Origin: Aphelenchoides besseyi
Lineage: Eukaryota; Nematoda; Chromadorea; Rhabditida; Aphelenchoididae
NCBI GenBank assembly: GCA_024699855.1
Contig: JAMPIQ010000003.1
Coordinates: 5,704,001-5,768,000 of the forward strand
Direction of reading: 5' to 3'
Length of the DNA: 64,000 bases
Position numbers and translations under genes: made by a program. Shown here piece by piece: positions 38,901-50,546 of this stretch. The first letter of the stretch is position 1. Every line of letters begins with the position of its first letter. The notes below the pieces were generated by a model. It saw only the letters and a list, made by a program, of their open reading frames with translations. It ran no database searches and had not been told where the DNA came from.

Positions 38901-41420
38901 TTGTTTCCACAATATCCGGCCACATTGCATCACACGTCATCGTAATGAACAGATCCGGTTTTCCATTGTTCAAAACGATCGCCATTGCGTCCTGATAGTT
39001 CTCACGCATGAATCGTGGAGATCCAAAGTGTGTCGATGGCAATACGTGGATTCTTCCGATGTCTCGGTTTAGTTGTTGTCCCATTCGACTCAAACTCGCG
39101 TGTAATTCGTGGTAGTGCATGGTCTTCAATTGCTTTTGGTTTTGTTGAATCCATCGCATACGATCACTTTCGACTTGGACGTAAGAATCAACAACAAATT
39201 GTTGAAACAACTTCTTACCGTAGTGAATACGACTGTTGGAGTGTTTGCGAATAGCCAATCGGTAGCTGTGGAATTCCGCTCGAGTTAATCGAGTTTGTTT
39301 GTTCGCGTTCTGTTTTGTCATGTCAATTGACCATCCAAAGGTACCTTTTGGGAAGAAGAGCGGATACAACCATGAAGTGGCAAACACACTTAATGAACTA
39401 ATTCTTCGCGGTGTCGGTTCGTTCTTGAGTTGGATGACTAACGACATCTCGGGAATATCTCCAGATGCATCAGTTGTAAAAACGGCGCCAATTTCGTCGA
39501 CAGTTGGTTCGTTGAAACGATTTGCATCATAACCTGGTCGCATCTTGAAGGCCATTTTGACGTTCTCAACCGGTCTTCCTGCTTCTTCCTCTTCTTTCAT
39601 CAACTCATTCATTATCATGTGCATTTGGGCGTGTGGATTGTGTTCTCGTATCAACTTGTCCAACAACTCCATTAGTTCTTTTTTAGTTCCAGTTGATGTG
39701 TTTAATCGTCGATCAACTGCTTCAGCGGGATCAGAAAAGAACAATTGGCCGTATTTTCGATCAGCTGGTGCACTTACACTTTCGTCGATCTCATAGCAGA
39801 TTTGGCCTTGAATCGAGAAACAGTATGGACCGGGATTTGCAAACGATCGCATCTTAGCGTTGAAAGCTGCAAAACTGTTAGCCGAATTGTACTTGCGAAT
39901 GTTTTCCAAAAAGTTCTTCGACAGTGGATGTTTCTCAGTGAACAGATCTTCCAACTCTTGTGGTAATGCCGGTAAGTCTGGAAAACTGATCTTTCCATGA
40001 TTACAGCAATCGTTGAAGGTTCGCTTATTACCAACTCGTTCTTCTTCGAAATGCAAAGCTTCACATTCGCATTCAACGTTCATTTTACTTAATCGATGAA
40101 CTGGAACATTGGTTGGAATTGCAGCAACATTCGATTGAACTTGTTTTTGCTTTGCCACTATTCGTTGTTGTTGATGTTGCAATTTGTCCTTGTTCAAACG
40201 ATCAGCTTTCTGTTGGTCTGATTCTGTTGTACGAAAGTCATTTTGACGTTCTTTCTGTTGTTTTAACCTATCAGCTCGCTGTTCTTCAGATTCTAAACTA
40301 CGTTTTTTTGTTTGGCTATTGCGAAATTGTTGTAGACGCTTTTGACGTTTATCAGCATTCATTTCGTTTACAACTTCAATCGATTCAGATTGTTCCATCG
40401 GTTCACTATTGTCACTTTGATTGACATTACGAACGGATGTAAACAAAGCCTCCAGCGTATCAAACAGATTCAAGCGTTTCTCGAAACCGTCTTCGTTTAA
40501 CTTGTTCAAAAAAATTCCATTCGAATGTCGATGTTTATTCTCAAAGAAATTTACGGCGTTAGAAACAACATAAGCAGCACAATTACATCCATCTTGTTGC
40601 AAATCACTTTGGTATCCAATGTCGTTCAAGAACATTTGCGAGCTTGAATTCAAACCAACCCAACGAGTGAAAAATTGACTGTAGATTGAATAGATCAGCG
40701 AATATACACTTTGAGAAACGGGATGGTGAAGTGAATCGCAATAATGTAGAATACAATGATCACTGAACGCCTTCTTCTCCATCACTGCCAAAACGTAGTG
40801 TCCACTGTTTTGAATCGGGATCAGCAAATAAACATCTTCGTTTGGATCTATTGGTGGTTTGACAATCAAGTACTTCAATGGATTCGGTTCGGCTGTACGA
40901 TAGTAATCGGTCCAAAAGGACATCGACATTAACCCAACTTTCAATGAACTGTTAGCAATCAAGTTTAATAGACCAAAAACAATTGATTCAAAATCGATCC
41001 ATTCACTAATGTTCTCCATGTTCGGTAGTTGCAACCCTGGACATTTGACATTCGCTTCGAGCAGCTTCACAGACTTCATTCGATTGACAATGAGTGCCGA
41101 ATTTGTTGCCCAGAACTTGTTCGATAGTGAGCATCGGTTCTTCGGTGTTGATATTGACAATCGACATTTGGTGTAATATGTCTGGAGATGCAGTTGATTG
41201 GGGTTCTGTGGATGTTTCTTGAGCACTTCCGGCGATTTGAACTTGTATTTTTGATGCTTGCGCGATTTCGGTTCTATTGACCGGTGGGTTTGTGAGTTGC
41301 CGTTTAGCTGCTTTCTGTTCTGCTCTTACCTTCTGCATACGTTCACGATTCTTACGTTTTTTTTTCTACTTCCTGTTCTTTCTTCTCTTCCTCAGTCAAT
41401 TGGATTCTTCGTTTAGGCAT
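35989..41420 (-). pseudogene. Helitron C48 protease-Rep-PIF1 helicase polyprotein, frameshifted
   Basis: Starts MPKRRIQLTEEEKK. The protease domain has NSGHYVLAVMEKK (His), ILHYCDSLHH (Asp) and DLQQDGCNCAAYVV (Cys). A long charged linker with Gln-rich heptads (40330-40100) follows. Rep has LFITMTCDAMWPD, the HUH motif RGLPHIHCLL and the two tyrosines YLYKYAYKG. The PIF1-family helicase has Walker A DGLGGTGKTYVYK, Walker B IIWDEAPM, GGDFRQILPIL, and MTINKSQGQTF with LYVALSRARSW. Frame changes: in a run of nine A near 41370, near 41050 (after CQM), near 38275 (after GYDAAS), and near 36245 (before FQLNRKQFP). All motifs survive, so inactivation is recent or partly sequencing error. Confidence 0.9.
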
Positions 41421-42254
41421 TTTTTATTGATTCAACGTAATGACAGTCAAAGTTTATAAACACAAACAAAAACAGAATTGAAATAACCAAAATACTTGTG
41501 TATGACTAATTTATGTTATATAAAGTGTGATCAAGATTAAGCTATCAAAGTTTGACAATTTCGCGCCACCAAAATTGTCTTTAATGGCACCTTGTATAAG
41601 ACGTAACCGCGCCACTGGTCACGAATTTTTGACAACTAAGACGTTGCTGCGTCACTTGCAACGAATGACTTGAACCAAAACAAAAATTTTGCGACGTGAG
41701 TCGCTTGAACAAAGTTGAAGTCGCAGTAGAAACGACTCAACGATTAATGGTCGTTTTTGTCTGAAAAAATCGCTGCCATTTACCTGTGTTGCGAATAATC
41801 TTACCTCAAAAAACCGAAGAGTTGTAGCAAGCTGACGGCAATTTACAGAGTTCAACTTTACGACTCAATGAACAATTTGACGAACGAAATAAACCTGAAA
41901 TGTCATCAAACATAAACAACAACCTGGTATTTTCACTTACCCGGAAAGTAGTATTTTCCCTTTGTAGACGATAACACAACTGAAAGCAAGTTCAATTAGC
42001 CATCAAGACGTCTTAAACAAACTTGACGAACAAAATAGACACTGACACACAGAACGAGCACAACATCGAATAAAGATTTTTAATTTCATTCAAAAGTTTT
42101 GATATGAAGTCGCAATTGTATTTACATGAACGTATTCTGTCAAACAATTTTCTTCATAGCTGATGAAACTGTTATAGTTGACGTATGTATGTGAATCATT
42201 TATTCCACAATAGACCTATCATCCTAATACTACGACTACGATACTGATCACGTC
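41421..42254. other. Non-coding spacer inside Helitron copy B
   Basis: Between the Rep ORF start and the RPA-like stop. It contains one CCGCGCCACTGG core (about 41608) shared with the 42-bp repeats of copy A. No gene recognised. Confidence 0.5.
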
Positions 42255-43167
42255 TTACGCACACTTGCGCTTTCTCGTCGGTGTTTTGAAAGCTCGCAGT
42301 TGCGGATTATTCAATTCCAATGCTTCGTCTTGCAGGACGGTCCACATATCCATAACAACAAATGGATCCGAATAACGTCCTTTGACTTTCACTTTTTGAC
42401 CTTTTTTTCCACTGAAGTTTTCATTCGATTTGACAGGAACTCGAATTTCGCCATAAACGATGGCTCCGACGTATTGCCCCGACTGCTCTTTCAATTCTTT
42501 TTGTATAAACGCAAGAGTTTCTGGAACATATCAAAATTAAAGTGACTATTGTAATATACTTACGAAACTTTCCAACATGAATGGCAACATCAGCAAGTTG
42601 TACGAATTCGAAGGTTTCTTGAATCTTGTTTCCCATTAACTCGTAGCTGGAGTTCTTTGTGAATTTCACGTCACACACCGTGTTTCCACGCGAGAATGTT
42701 TTTCTTCTCTGCTTTGAGGTCTCGAAACGCGTAAACTTTATCGACTGATAGGCCTGCCATCAACGTTGATCCTATATCGTTCCAAGATTTCATGTGCAAT
42801 ATGGTATTCTCGCCATTTGAGAGTAAAACACCAAATACTTTCTCAAAGTCTTTGGTCACGTGTACACCGAGTATCGTTTCGACTGACATGACGATATCGC
42901 TGAAAGTGGACTTTGAATTATCAGTTGAATTCTGAATGCTTACACGGTCGTGTCATTGATTTGCACATTATTGATTTCTTCTGCAGTCGTAAACTCATAT
43001 TGAATTTTCTGAAACAAATACGAACCATTTAACTTTTGAACTATACCCGCAATTTACCTTAGAACGATCGCTTGTCTCATCAGCTTTCTTCGTCGGCTCG
43101 GCTCCTTCTTTCTTTTGATTTGTTTCACTTTCGCCTTCCTGCACATCCATAGGATCGACGAACGACA
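42255..43167 (-). CDS. Helitron-associated RPA-like OB-fold protein (upstream copy)
   Basis: Starts MSFVDPMDVQEGESETN with an acidic, Lys-rich N-terminus. OB-fold-like strands follow: FEKVFGVLLSNGENTILHMK, VDKVYAFRDLKAEKKN, CDVKFTKNSSYELMG, FEFVQLADVAIHVGKF and QKVKVKGRYSDPFVVMDMW. It ends with a basic tail TPTRKRKCA. Four short introns. One apparent frame change lies at GGTGTGTGAC (about 42680), between KHG and CDVKFT. Spacing and order relative to the leader block match copy A. The RPA assignment rests on strand pattern and context, not on a decisive motif. Confidence 0.5.
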
Positions 43168-43469
43168 TTGCAATTTCGTATTTCTCTCAAAGCAGAAGCG
43201 ACCGATCTAAGACAGAACAAAACCGAAGTGATTTTCGTTTTCATTTCGCATTCTTTTGACGTAATTTTGCTGAACGCTTATATTGTTACTTATTTGACAG
43301 CCAAAAACAAAATCATATGCAGTCATGAACTCCAATCACATTCACATTTATACAACATTGAATCTAAGCATCAATTCGTAACTTAGTGCAAATTCTAGCT
43401 TCAAAACCAACAACTCAATCAAAACTAGTCAAAAGCAGTAGCTGTTAACGTAAGACTTGGACATTTTGC

Positions 43470-43607
43470 GCTTCTCGGTCATTTCACGACCGTTCTTTCT
43501 CGTGCACACGAATTAGCATAAGAAGACTGGTTCATTTTTCAAAAACGTGCACACTTTCGGTCGTTCGAATGTTGACAAACAGACGGTCCTCGCTTTTTTT
43601 ATAGGGA
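43470..43607 (-). repeat. Helitron leader block, copy 3 (proposed 5' end of copy B)
   Basis: On the minus strand it starts A|TCCCTATAAAA and contains CGTCTGTTTGTC, GTGTGCACG, TTATGCTAATTCGTGTGCAC and ACGGTCGTGAAATGACC, in the same order as the block at 34387-34230. Helitrons insert between A and T, which fits the 5' flank here. Confidence 0.65.
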
Positions 43608-43670
43608 TGGGAAAAGGGATTTGACTCATTGCTTTGATTCGATTGGTTGTCTTCCTGTTTGTCGGTTGTG

Positions 43671-44369
43671 ATGTCAATGCCGCTCTACGAAAATCTTCAA
43701 CCACGTGATGGTTTCAAGCCTCCGGACTTCAAAACTGCAAAAGAAAATTCAGTGCGCATGCACGATGAGGTCACTTCTCCGCATCAACTGAATTCGATTT
43801 CCGAATTGCGTCCCGAGTTAATGAAACTTTTGTACGAAAACAAAAACGAAGTGATCACTCATACTCTTCAACACATCGAGCAAAACACGGGACTTCAGCG
43901 CGAACATGTGAGTTGGTTAATAGAAAGCTGATTTGAGCTGTTGATTTTAGTTGGCTTACGGTTTGCTTGCTACAATCTCGATTTATCTATTAGTCGGTAC
44001 ACATGCCGGTTTCCTCTGTGGTCTCATCGGAGTTGTTTATCCGGCATCTGCGACCGTTCGTGCGATGCGTTCGCAGAACCTCAAGGAAGACAAGTTGTGG
44101 CTTAGGTAAATGAAAGGTTTTCAGTTGACTAAAAGCTTCTGTTTAGTTACTGGATCGCATTTGGTTTGTTCACTTGTGTTGAAAGTTTTGCTCACGATCG
44201 TTTGCTTCATTGGTGTCCGGCTTACTGGTTTCTAAAAGCTATTTTTTTGATCGCCCTCTACGCGCCTCAAACTCGTTTGGCTTTGAAGTTGCAAAAGAAG
44301 ATCATTGAACCTACGGTTAGCAAGTTGGATCAGATCGCAAATTTTTACAGTCAACCACAAGCTTCTTAA
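43671..44369 (+). CDS. REEP5/Yop1-type ER-shaping protein (TB2/DP1/HVA22 family)
   Basis: A reticulon-like membrane protein that curves ER tubules. It starts MSMPLYENLQPRDG. An N-terminal helix (LMKLLYENKNEVITHTL) is followed by hairpin membrane segments (LLATISIYLLVG, FLCGLIGVVYPASATVRAM). The family signature comes next: LWLSYWIAFGLFTCVESF, HWCPAYWFLKAIFLIALYAP. It ends FYSQPQAS. Three exons with short introns; no lesion. The Helitron 5' end is only 64 nt from its start codon, so its upstream promoter is displaced by about 9 kb or more. A new promoter or spliced-leader site must serve it if expressed. Confidence 0.92.
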
Positions 44370-44505
44370 TTCTGTGTGGGCGTTTAGATTGGAAATAGAT
44401 TCTACTTTGAGTTTTGTTGAATCAGTTGACACACTTTTACGAAAGAGTCGGCTCGCTAAGCTTCGTGCTCTAGAAATTCTCGTAGCTTATAATTTACTTG
44501 TAATT

Positions 44506-45481
44506 ATGAGTTCAACGGTTGTTATTGTCGACTGTAACGCGTGTAATTGGGGCGCTTTAAGCGAAAAATGGCCAAACAAACAGGAGCTGTTGAAACGAAT
44601 GATTGCCGCCGTTATTGTTTATGCGAACACTCATTTGTCTCTTTCCGTCAACAACAATCTAATGGTTATTGGTGCCGGTACTCCGCTGAACAACAAAGTG
44701 CTCTACACTTCGGAATTCAGTCAAAAAAACGTAAGAAACGCCGAAATCCTCGACGTTTCAATACGCAGTGCACTTAAAGCAGCAGCCGAAAGTCAAGAAA
44801 ACTTCGCTCGAACCAACTATTCAAGTTCGTTGGCCATCGGAATGTGTTGTAAGTCAATTAGTTGTGTTGTTTTTTGATAGTTATTTTAGATTTGCAACGA
44901 CTGAAATGTGAATCCAAGAACACAATTGGACGTATGGTGATCATAAATCTATCTGAAGAGTCGTTCGGAGAACAGGCACGACTGATGAATTTGTTCTTGA
45001 GTGCACAACAATTGGACTTGAAGATTCACGTTTGTTCGTTGGACAAAACAAATCCACTGCTTCGACAGGCGTGTGATATCAGTGCGGGTGTTCATCGACA
45101 AGTGGAGAAGATCGAGCATGTTCTCCAGTTTTTGATTGTAAGTCATTTGTAACATTTTCATATTTTTGAGGGTTTTTAGCGCTACGCATTGGGAAACAGT
45201 AAAACTGCTCAGAATCTATTTGTGTTGCCTAACCACGAACGTATCGACTACCAAACAACGTGTTATTGTCACAATAAAACTCTTTCATTAGGGTTTGTCT
45301 GCTCCGTTTGTTTGGCCGTGAGTTTAAGAACAAAAGTAAGGAATAAATGTAAGCTTAAGGTTCATTGTCAACGATTGTCGAAATGCGCAGCTTGTGGGTC
45401 AGTTTTTTCGTTTTATACTTCCATTTCATTCCAAGTTTCAGGACGGAATTCTCCAATAGAACTGTTCGAACGTTGCATTAA
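44506..45481 (+). CDS. GTF2H3: TFIIH core subunit 3 (p34 / Tfb4)
   Basis: A subunit of TFIIH for transcription initiation and nucleotide-excision repair. The vWA-like domain starts MSSTVVIVDCNACNWG and continues NTHLSLSVNNNLMVIGAG, GRMVIINLSE, LMNLFLSAQQLDLKIHVCSL and QACDISAGVH. The zinc-binding C-terminus has TTCYCHNKTLSLGFVCSVCLA, then KCAACGTEF across the last intron, matching the CxC, CxxC, CxxC pattern of Tfb4. The stop TAA at 45481 is chosen because that splice restores the CxxCxTxF motif. The upstream 44370-44505 stretch has an open frame but no acceptable homology. Confidence 0.93.
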
Positions 45482-45749
45482 CTGTTTCGATCTCACTTTT
45501 GTTATCCTCATTTTCTTGTTGTTTCTATTCGTTTCCTTGTTGAAGTATAAAGTTATTGATCGTGTTTGTAGAACCAATTTACTAATCCAACAAATTTAAC
45601 TGTACATTAAATTACACTTGAGGATTCCGTATCTTGTTATTACCGCGTATTTGATCAATGGATAAGAAGAATCATGGGCTGATGTCAACTTGAACTTTGG
45701 ATTGTTAGTTAAGAATGGAGATCGAAAACAAAAGAAGGACGCAAATTCG

Positions 45750-47196
45750 TTAGTTAAACAATGAAATCCGAGATTCGTGGATTGGTTGGAGTTTGTGACG
45801 AGTTGAGTCGAAAAGCGGTCCGAGATAGTTCTCCGAGTCAATACTTTGCCCTAAATGAGCCAATGATCGTGACGATTTTCTGTTCCCGTCAACAGTGTAA
45901 TGTAAGACACTGGTCGATACTTCCCGTGGAACCTTTTGTGACGCACAGGGTACTTGAACGGTGCCACCATACGGATTCTTTATTGTAGCAGTTCGTATGC
46001 CAAAGAATTGACGCAGTGATTGTTTGAAACCGGGTAATCCGTAAGCGTATATCAACGGATTAATGACGCAGTTGCAATGAGATATGACCACAGTAATCAG
46101 TGTTAAAACACTTGAATTCCGATAGTTGGGTAAAAAGTAGTCGAAGGTGTTCAATAAGTATCTGAAGAAAGAAAATGAATATTTTCGATATTAATCTCCA
46201 TCTTAAATCTGATTACAAGCCCAATAAGTACTCCCATGTTTTAGATTGTCAACAAACTTACAATGGAAACCAACAACACGTGTACGCGCAGACCAACAGT
46301 ATGAGCGTTTTGATTAATTTTCTTCGATTTCTCATTCTTCTTCTCCGCTCACTGGCTCGAAGTAAACACGAGATTTGTTTCTCTTCCAAACGAATACGAC
46401 GATAAATTGATATGTAGAAGAAAATAACCAAAATCGACGGTAACAGAATCGTTGAGAAGAAAATGACGTAAACCAAATAGCGATAATCAACGACCTGCAA
46501 AAAATGGATTATCGCGTTCGTTGAGTTCTTTAGGTTTAAAAGTAGAATGAGAAAACGTGAATACCGAAATAGATCCTCATAAACAAAAACTTTAAAAGCC
46601 GAACTATTTTTGAAGTTGTGTCGTAATTCAGCGTCTAGAACAAACTCCCAATTTAGACTCACCATTGTAAAATGACATTCTCCGCGAAACCGAGATCTGT
46701 TACTCGTTGCGAATCCAAAAACATCAAATATCGGCAGGAGACCGACCGTTCCGCCGACAATCCAAGCGATGACAATCAGCGTTCGAGCACGATTGTGACG
46801 TGCTCGTTGATCCAAAAGAAGTTGACAACGACAACAGATCGTCACAAACTTGTCGATTGCAATAGCCAGTAGATGGAAGGTTGAGACCGTGCACAAGACA
46901 CATAAAATCAAATGAACGTAAAGACAGGAGTCAAACGAATGTGGCCATCGAGTTAAAACGGAAATTGCGGTCAGTGGAATACCGATTAATCCGGCAAGAA
47001 AATCCGTTAATGCCAAACTATACAATAATATAATTATCAATTGAAGAATAGGAACCTACCTGAAAATATAGGTGTTTGTTGGTGTACGAACTTGTTTACG
47101 ACTCAAAAACACCCATAGTACTAGAGAATTTGACCCGACAATAATCAAGGCAAGTGTTAACTCGGCAATTATGTAGATAACAGTAAAGTCACTCAT
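45750..47196 (-). CDS. Adenosine-receptor-like class A GPCR
   Basis: A seven-helix receptor, in three coding segments. TM1 in exon 1 (VIYIIAELTLALIIVGSNSL) aligns with adenosine receptors. TM2 is ALTDFLAGLIGIPL. TM3 ends LLAIAIDKFVTIC, with DKF in place of DRY. TM5 is VIFFSTILLPSILVIFF and TM6 is LLVCAYTCCWFPL. TM7 is SHCNCVINPLIYAY, followed by a helix-8-like FKQSLRQFF. The second intracellular-to-extracellular stretch is interrupted by a 68-nt intron (46502-46569) that reads through in frame. A 100-residue cytosolic tail follows. The ligand class is inferred from TM1 and TM7 similarity; other amine-type ligands are possible. Confidence 0.85.
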
Positions 47197-49191
47197 TCAT
47201 AAAGTCATGTATTTGCAAAGATGGAACTGAAATAACATGTTACTGTATTCGATATACACAAAATAAAACTGCTTGTTAAGACGCAGTGACATTCACGAAT
47301 TCGTCTCTCGAAGTTAATTGAAACCAAAAGCAAACAGGAAATAGATAATTTACTATTAGTTAAACTGTAAGAGAAACTGCTCAAAACGGAAGAAGCGGTT
47401 GGTGGAGTCTTGAGTTTCGTTTTGCATTCTGAAGTCTAATTACCGGAATGGGCGGATTTCCTCGCCGTGAAGATTTGCTTTGCAGAATAAAAACCACAAA
47501 ACATCAACGAACAATTGGACCAATTACACGCAAAAACAATTGTTTTATTATAACTAATGGAGCAAATAAGCACTTCGACTTAGACTTATGTTCGAGTGTC
47601 TTTGCGTGGATTCTTTCGAGAAGCTCAGACGTACTTCTGACTTCGATCCTCTCATCCGCCCTATTCCATATGTTACAACTGCAGACTACTGGCTTGGAAA
47701 AGTTTGATGTCGCGGTTTTTGTGAAAAACTCATTTTGTTCAAATTAAACAAACAAACCCGTCGATGAAAACCGTCTTCTGATTTCGCGGACTGTCGAGAA
47801 ACTTTGCCAAAAAAAAGTTCCGTTTTCTACTCTTTGGAGTCGACGGCAAAATCGGAGGCTCGTGTTTGTTCAATGGACTCCGTTTACTCATCTTTGCACA
47901 ATTTGATGGTAATGAAGATTGGGAAATGGGCAAAAGCGTACCAAAAGACTTCATTTTATCCAGACAGCGGAAATTTAATTTTGTAAACTCGCCGACTTTA
48001 ATCGAGAAAACTCCACGATCAAAGAGCGTAAAGGCGGCGTCCGGTTAAGGGAATGACGAGGGTACAATTAAGAACCGAGTTACGTACATGAAATCATAAC
48101 GACAATTGCAGTTGCTTGCAAAACCGAGTAATTAGTGAGTCGCAAAAATGAAAAACTGAACACCAGAACTAAAAAAGATGGTCGGATATTGAGTTCAAAT
48201 CTCAATTCGAACAACAAAAGTAACTTGAGACTTTGAAAACACGTTCTTTGGACAAATTCAAACCGAAATGACGAGAGACCATCTATTTCAACTGTTCATT
48301 GAACTCTAAAATGCCTAAACGCGAATGGACTGTTAATTGAGGAGTCGGAATTACAGTCGAATGCAAAAGTGGACTGCTGCTATACGAAATGTCTGAGTTA
48401 ATCAAATTTTTAAATCAAAGAACGTGCACATTTGACTAAATGCGTGAACCCCTTCTCGAGTCGTGAAGAGTGAAAGAAAGACGGAACTTGAATGCTGGAC
48501 GGCATAATCGTACGTTTTTGATTACGTGCCATTGGGTGAGTCTGCAGTGGTGGTTTTCAAAGTGACCAGAAATTTTGCAGAAAATGTTTGAAATTTGCAA
48601 CGGTGATTGTTCATACAAGAAGGAGGTTGTTTTCAAAAACACATGTTTGAGACCGTCAACAAACAATGAATAAACGATTATAACAAGAAGTCTCAACGAA
48701 TTCAAAAACGAATAATCTCGAGATTTAGTATGGTCGCAATAGTTTCCGATTACCGTCAGTATTCATTTCAGGCCTCTAGTCGTGTGCTGCACGTCTCTAT
48801 CACACGCTTCCAATAACAATCGGATAGAAAACTTGTGCACAGAAAATGTTTTGCACAGATGATGCGAAAAGAGTCAGAATTCTGCAAGAGTTCACGCCAA
48901 ATACGCAGCTTTAAATTATCCGGATAAGCTTTATCTTACTGTAACACAAAACCTCAGAAAGTTGAATTGATCGTGACTTCAAATATTTGATTAGTTTTTG
49001 AAGTCCACATGCTTTTGAAAAACACATTACATCGTAGCGACCTCTCGCGCACTTGTGTTCAATAGCCCACTTTGCTCTCGAACAACTTTTCAGCTCATAA
49101 ATGTTCTCTAATGAACGAGGGAAAATCTACGGCAATCGAAATGTCCTCTTTTGACTTTTCTTACAGCAATAAAAGAGCCATAATTCGCACG
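47197..49191. other. 2-kb region with no convincing gene
   Basis: A 71-codon minus-strand frame (47954-47739) with SPLNKHEPP and TPKSRKRN motifs resembles a cell-cycle phosphosite region but has no splice partners or neighbours to support it. Otherwise AT-rich and stop-rich. Confidence 0.5.
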
Positions 49192-49197
49192 TTTATT
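49192..49197 (-). terminator. AATAAA polyadenylation signal
   Basis: Minus-strand AATAAACGTG 32 nt past the stop codon at 49229, supporting that stop as a true gene end. Confidence 0.6.
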
Positions 49198-49228
49198 TTC
49201 CTAAATTTAAAGCACAACAACACATAAA

Positions 49229-50038
49229 TTAACGTTTCTTGTATTGCAACGGAGTGCTCATACGACGTCCAAATGACGAGCGAGTCGATTGAACAGCAAA
49301 TGGACTTCCAAAAGCGTCCTCATTTCCACTCTGAGTTGAACCGGTGGACTCGAAGTGTTGGACTCGATCTCTTTCGCGAAGATTCGCACCAGGCAAACGA
49401 GCATCGACGTAGAGTGGCTGTACTTTGCGTCCCGACGAATCGCGAATTGACGTTGGCGTCGCTGTAATAGTTAATGTTTGTAATCCACTCGTAAAGCATA
49501 CCAGCAGAATTGTCCATCGAGCCTGAAGTTGCACTTGTATGCGACAAAGAACGACTGAAATTGTGATTGATTGTCTTGCATTCAAAACTCACCAACCACA
49601 TGCCGTGCAATTGCAGGTGCACAGTTTGTTTAGAGTCAGATCGGTCCTCGAGTTGTTGTCCGGTTTTAAACTCTCTGTAAAACGTGTTCCGTTGCCGGTT
49701 TGTTTTCCGTATTTGGTCTTCATCTTTTTCACAAACTGATTCGTCTCGCGTATCAATTGCTCATTGTCCATTTCGTCATCTAAACGATGAATTAAGCCCA
49801 AATAAAGAAAAACTAACCGAGTAAACTCGATCTTCCACTGCTCGCATTCCAATCGCTAAACGGCGAATGTGATTGTCCACTGACAACTTCTGATTCGACA
49901 TTCGATGGCGATTGAAATGAGCTTTTGATCGGCGATACGGGCAATTCGCGGACAACTTCCTTCTTCGGTTTTTGTGCAACGATACAAATACGAAAACGAA
50001 GAACACGTTCGATTTGATTGTCCGTCGCAGAAGACGAC
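49229..50038 (-). CDS. Unidentified charged protein, probably nuclear
   Basis: Not recognised. Exon 1 starts MSSSATDNQIERVLRF (an in-frame ATG at 50193 would extend it by 52 residues) and has PVSPIKSSFQSPSN. Exon 2 has DNEQLIRETNQFVKKMKTKYG and a Cys cluster CTCNCTAC. The last exon gives ITATPTSIRDSSGRKVQP and ends MSTPLQYKKR just before a poly(A) signal. Frame joins at the third intron are uncertain. SP/TP motifs and basic C-terminus suggest a phosphorylated nuclear protein, an inference only. Confidence 0.5.
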
Positions 50039-50546
50039 ATCTCAAGCGAAAACAAATTCAAAGAATGTCGAATATTTTGAGGCAGCAAACAAGCGAAATT
50101 TGCATGAAAAACATTTCGAATAAGCTTATTGTATTCCAAACGAGGAGTTTTATTGCGCTGCTTCAGCACCGACATTTCAAACGACTGACACAAGAACTAG
50201 ACCAACAACCACTAGTAGTGCAACGTAAGAAGCGTACAACTTTACGTCCAATCATTCGAGTTTTTTCATCTCGAACAACATCTCGTCCAAGAACCACGAT
50301 TGACAACTTGATTACCAGTTTGGACAGACGAAGATAATCGATCCAAAACGATGTAATCGAAATAATAAACTTGTAATTGAGTCTAAAAGCAAATCTTGTT
50401 AATGGATAAAAACTAGTCTTTTATAGTCATAATCTTCATCGGCATAAAGATGTCGGTTGCATTCAAATGCAGAATTCTTCGACGGTTTGTCTCGTAGTAA
50501 TCAACCACAACAAGCTGATTTGTCTTACAGCCATCATTTGAATTCG

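Larger units (their letters stand above)
34388..43607 (-). mobile_element. Helitron copy B, 9.2 kb, near full length
   Basis: Minus-strand element. The proposed 5' end A|TCCCTATAAAA lies at 43607; a GC hairpin at 34421-34401 lies close to the proposed 3' end. Gene order from the 5' end is RPA-like (43167-42255), C48-Rep-helicase (41420-35989), RPA-like (35569-34654). The HUH, Y2 and helicase motifs are all present, but at least four single-base frameshifts interrupt the Rep-helicase ORF. It inserted 64 nt upstream of the REEP start codon. Confidence 0.8.

Noticed and set aside
36207..40424. Many plus-strand open frames of 60-131 codons opposite the Helitron ORF
   Set aside because: They are antisense shadows of a long coding ORF with clear Rep and helicase motifs on the minus strand.
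47739..47954. 71-codon frame with SP and TPKSRKR motifs
   Set aside because: Closed by a stop just upstream, with no acceptor and no supporting neighbours.
49972..50337. Plus-strand open frame of 121 codons
   Set aside because: Antisense to the spliced gene at 49229-50038 that has a poly(A) signal.
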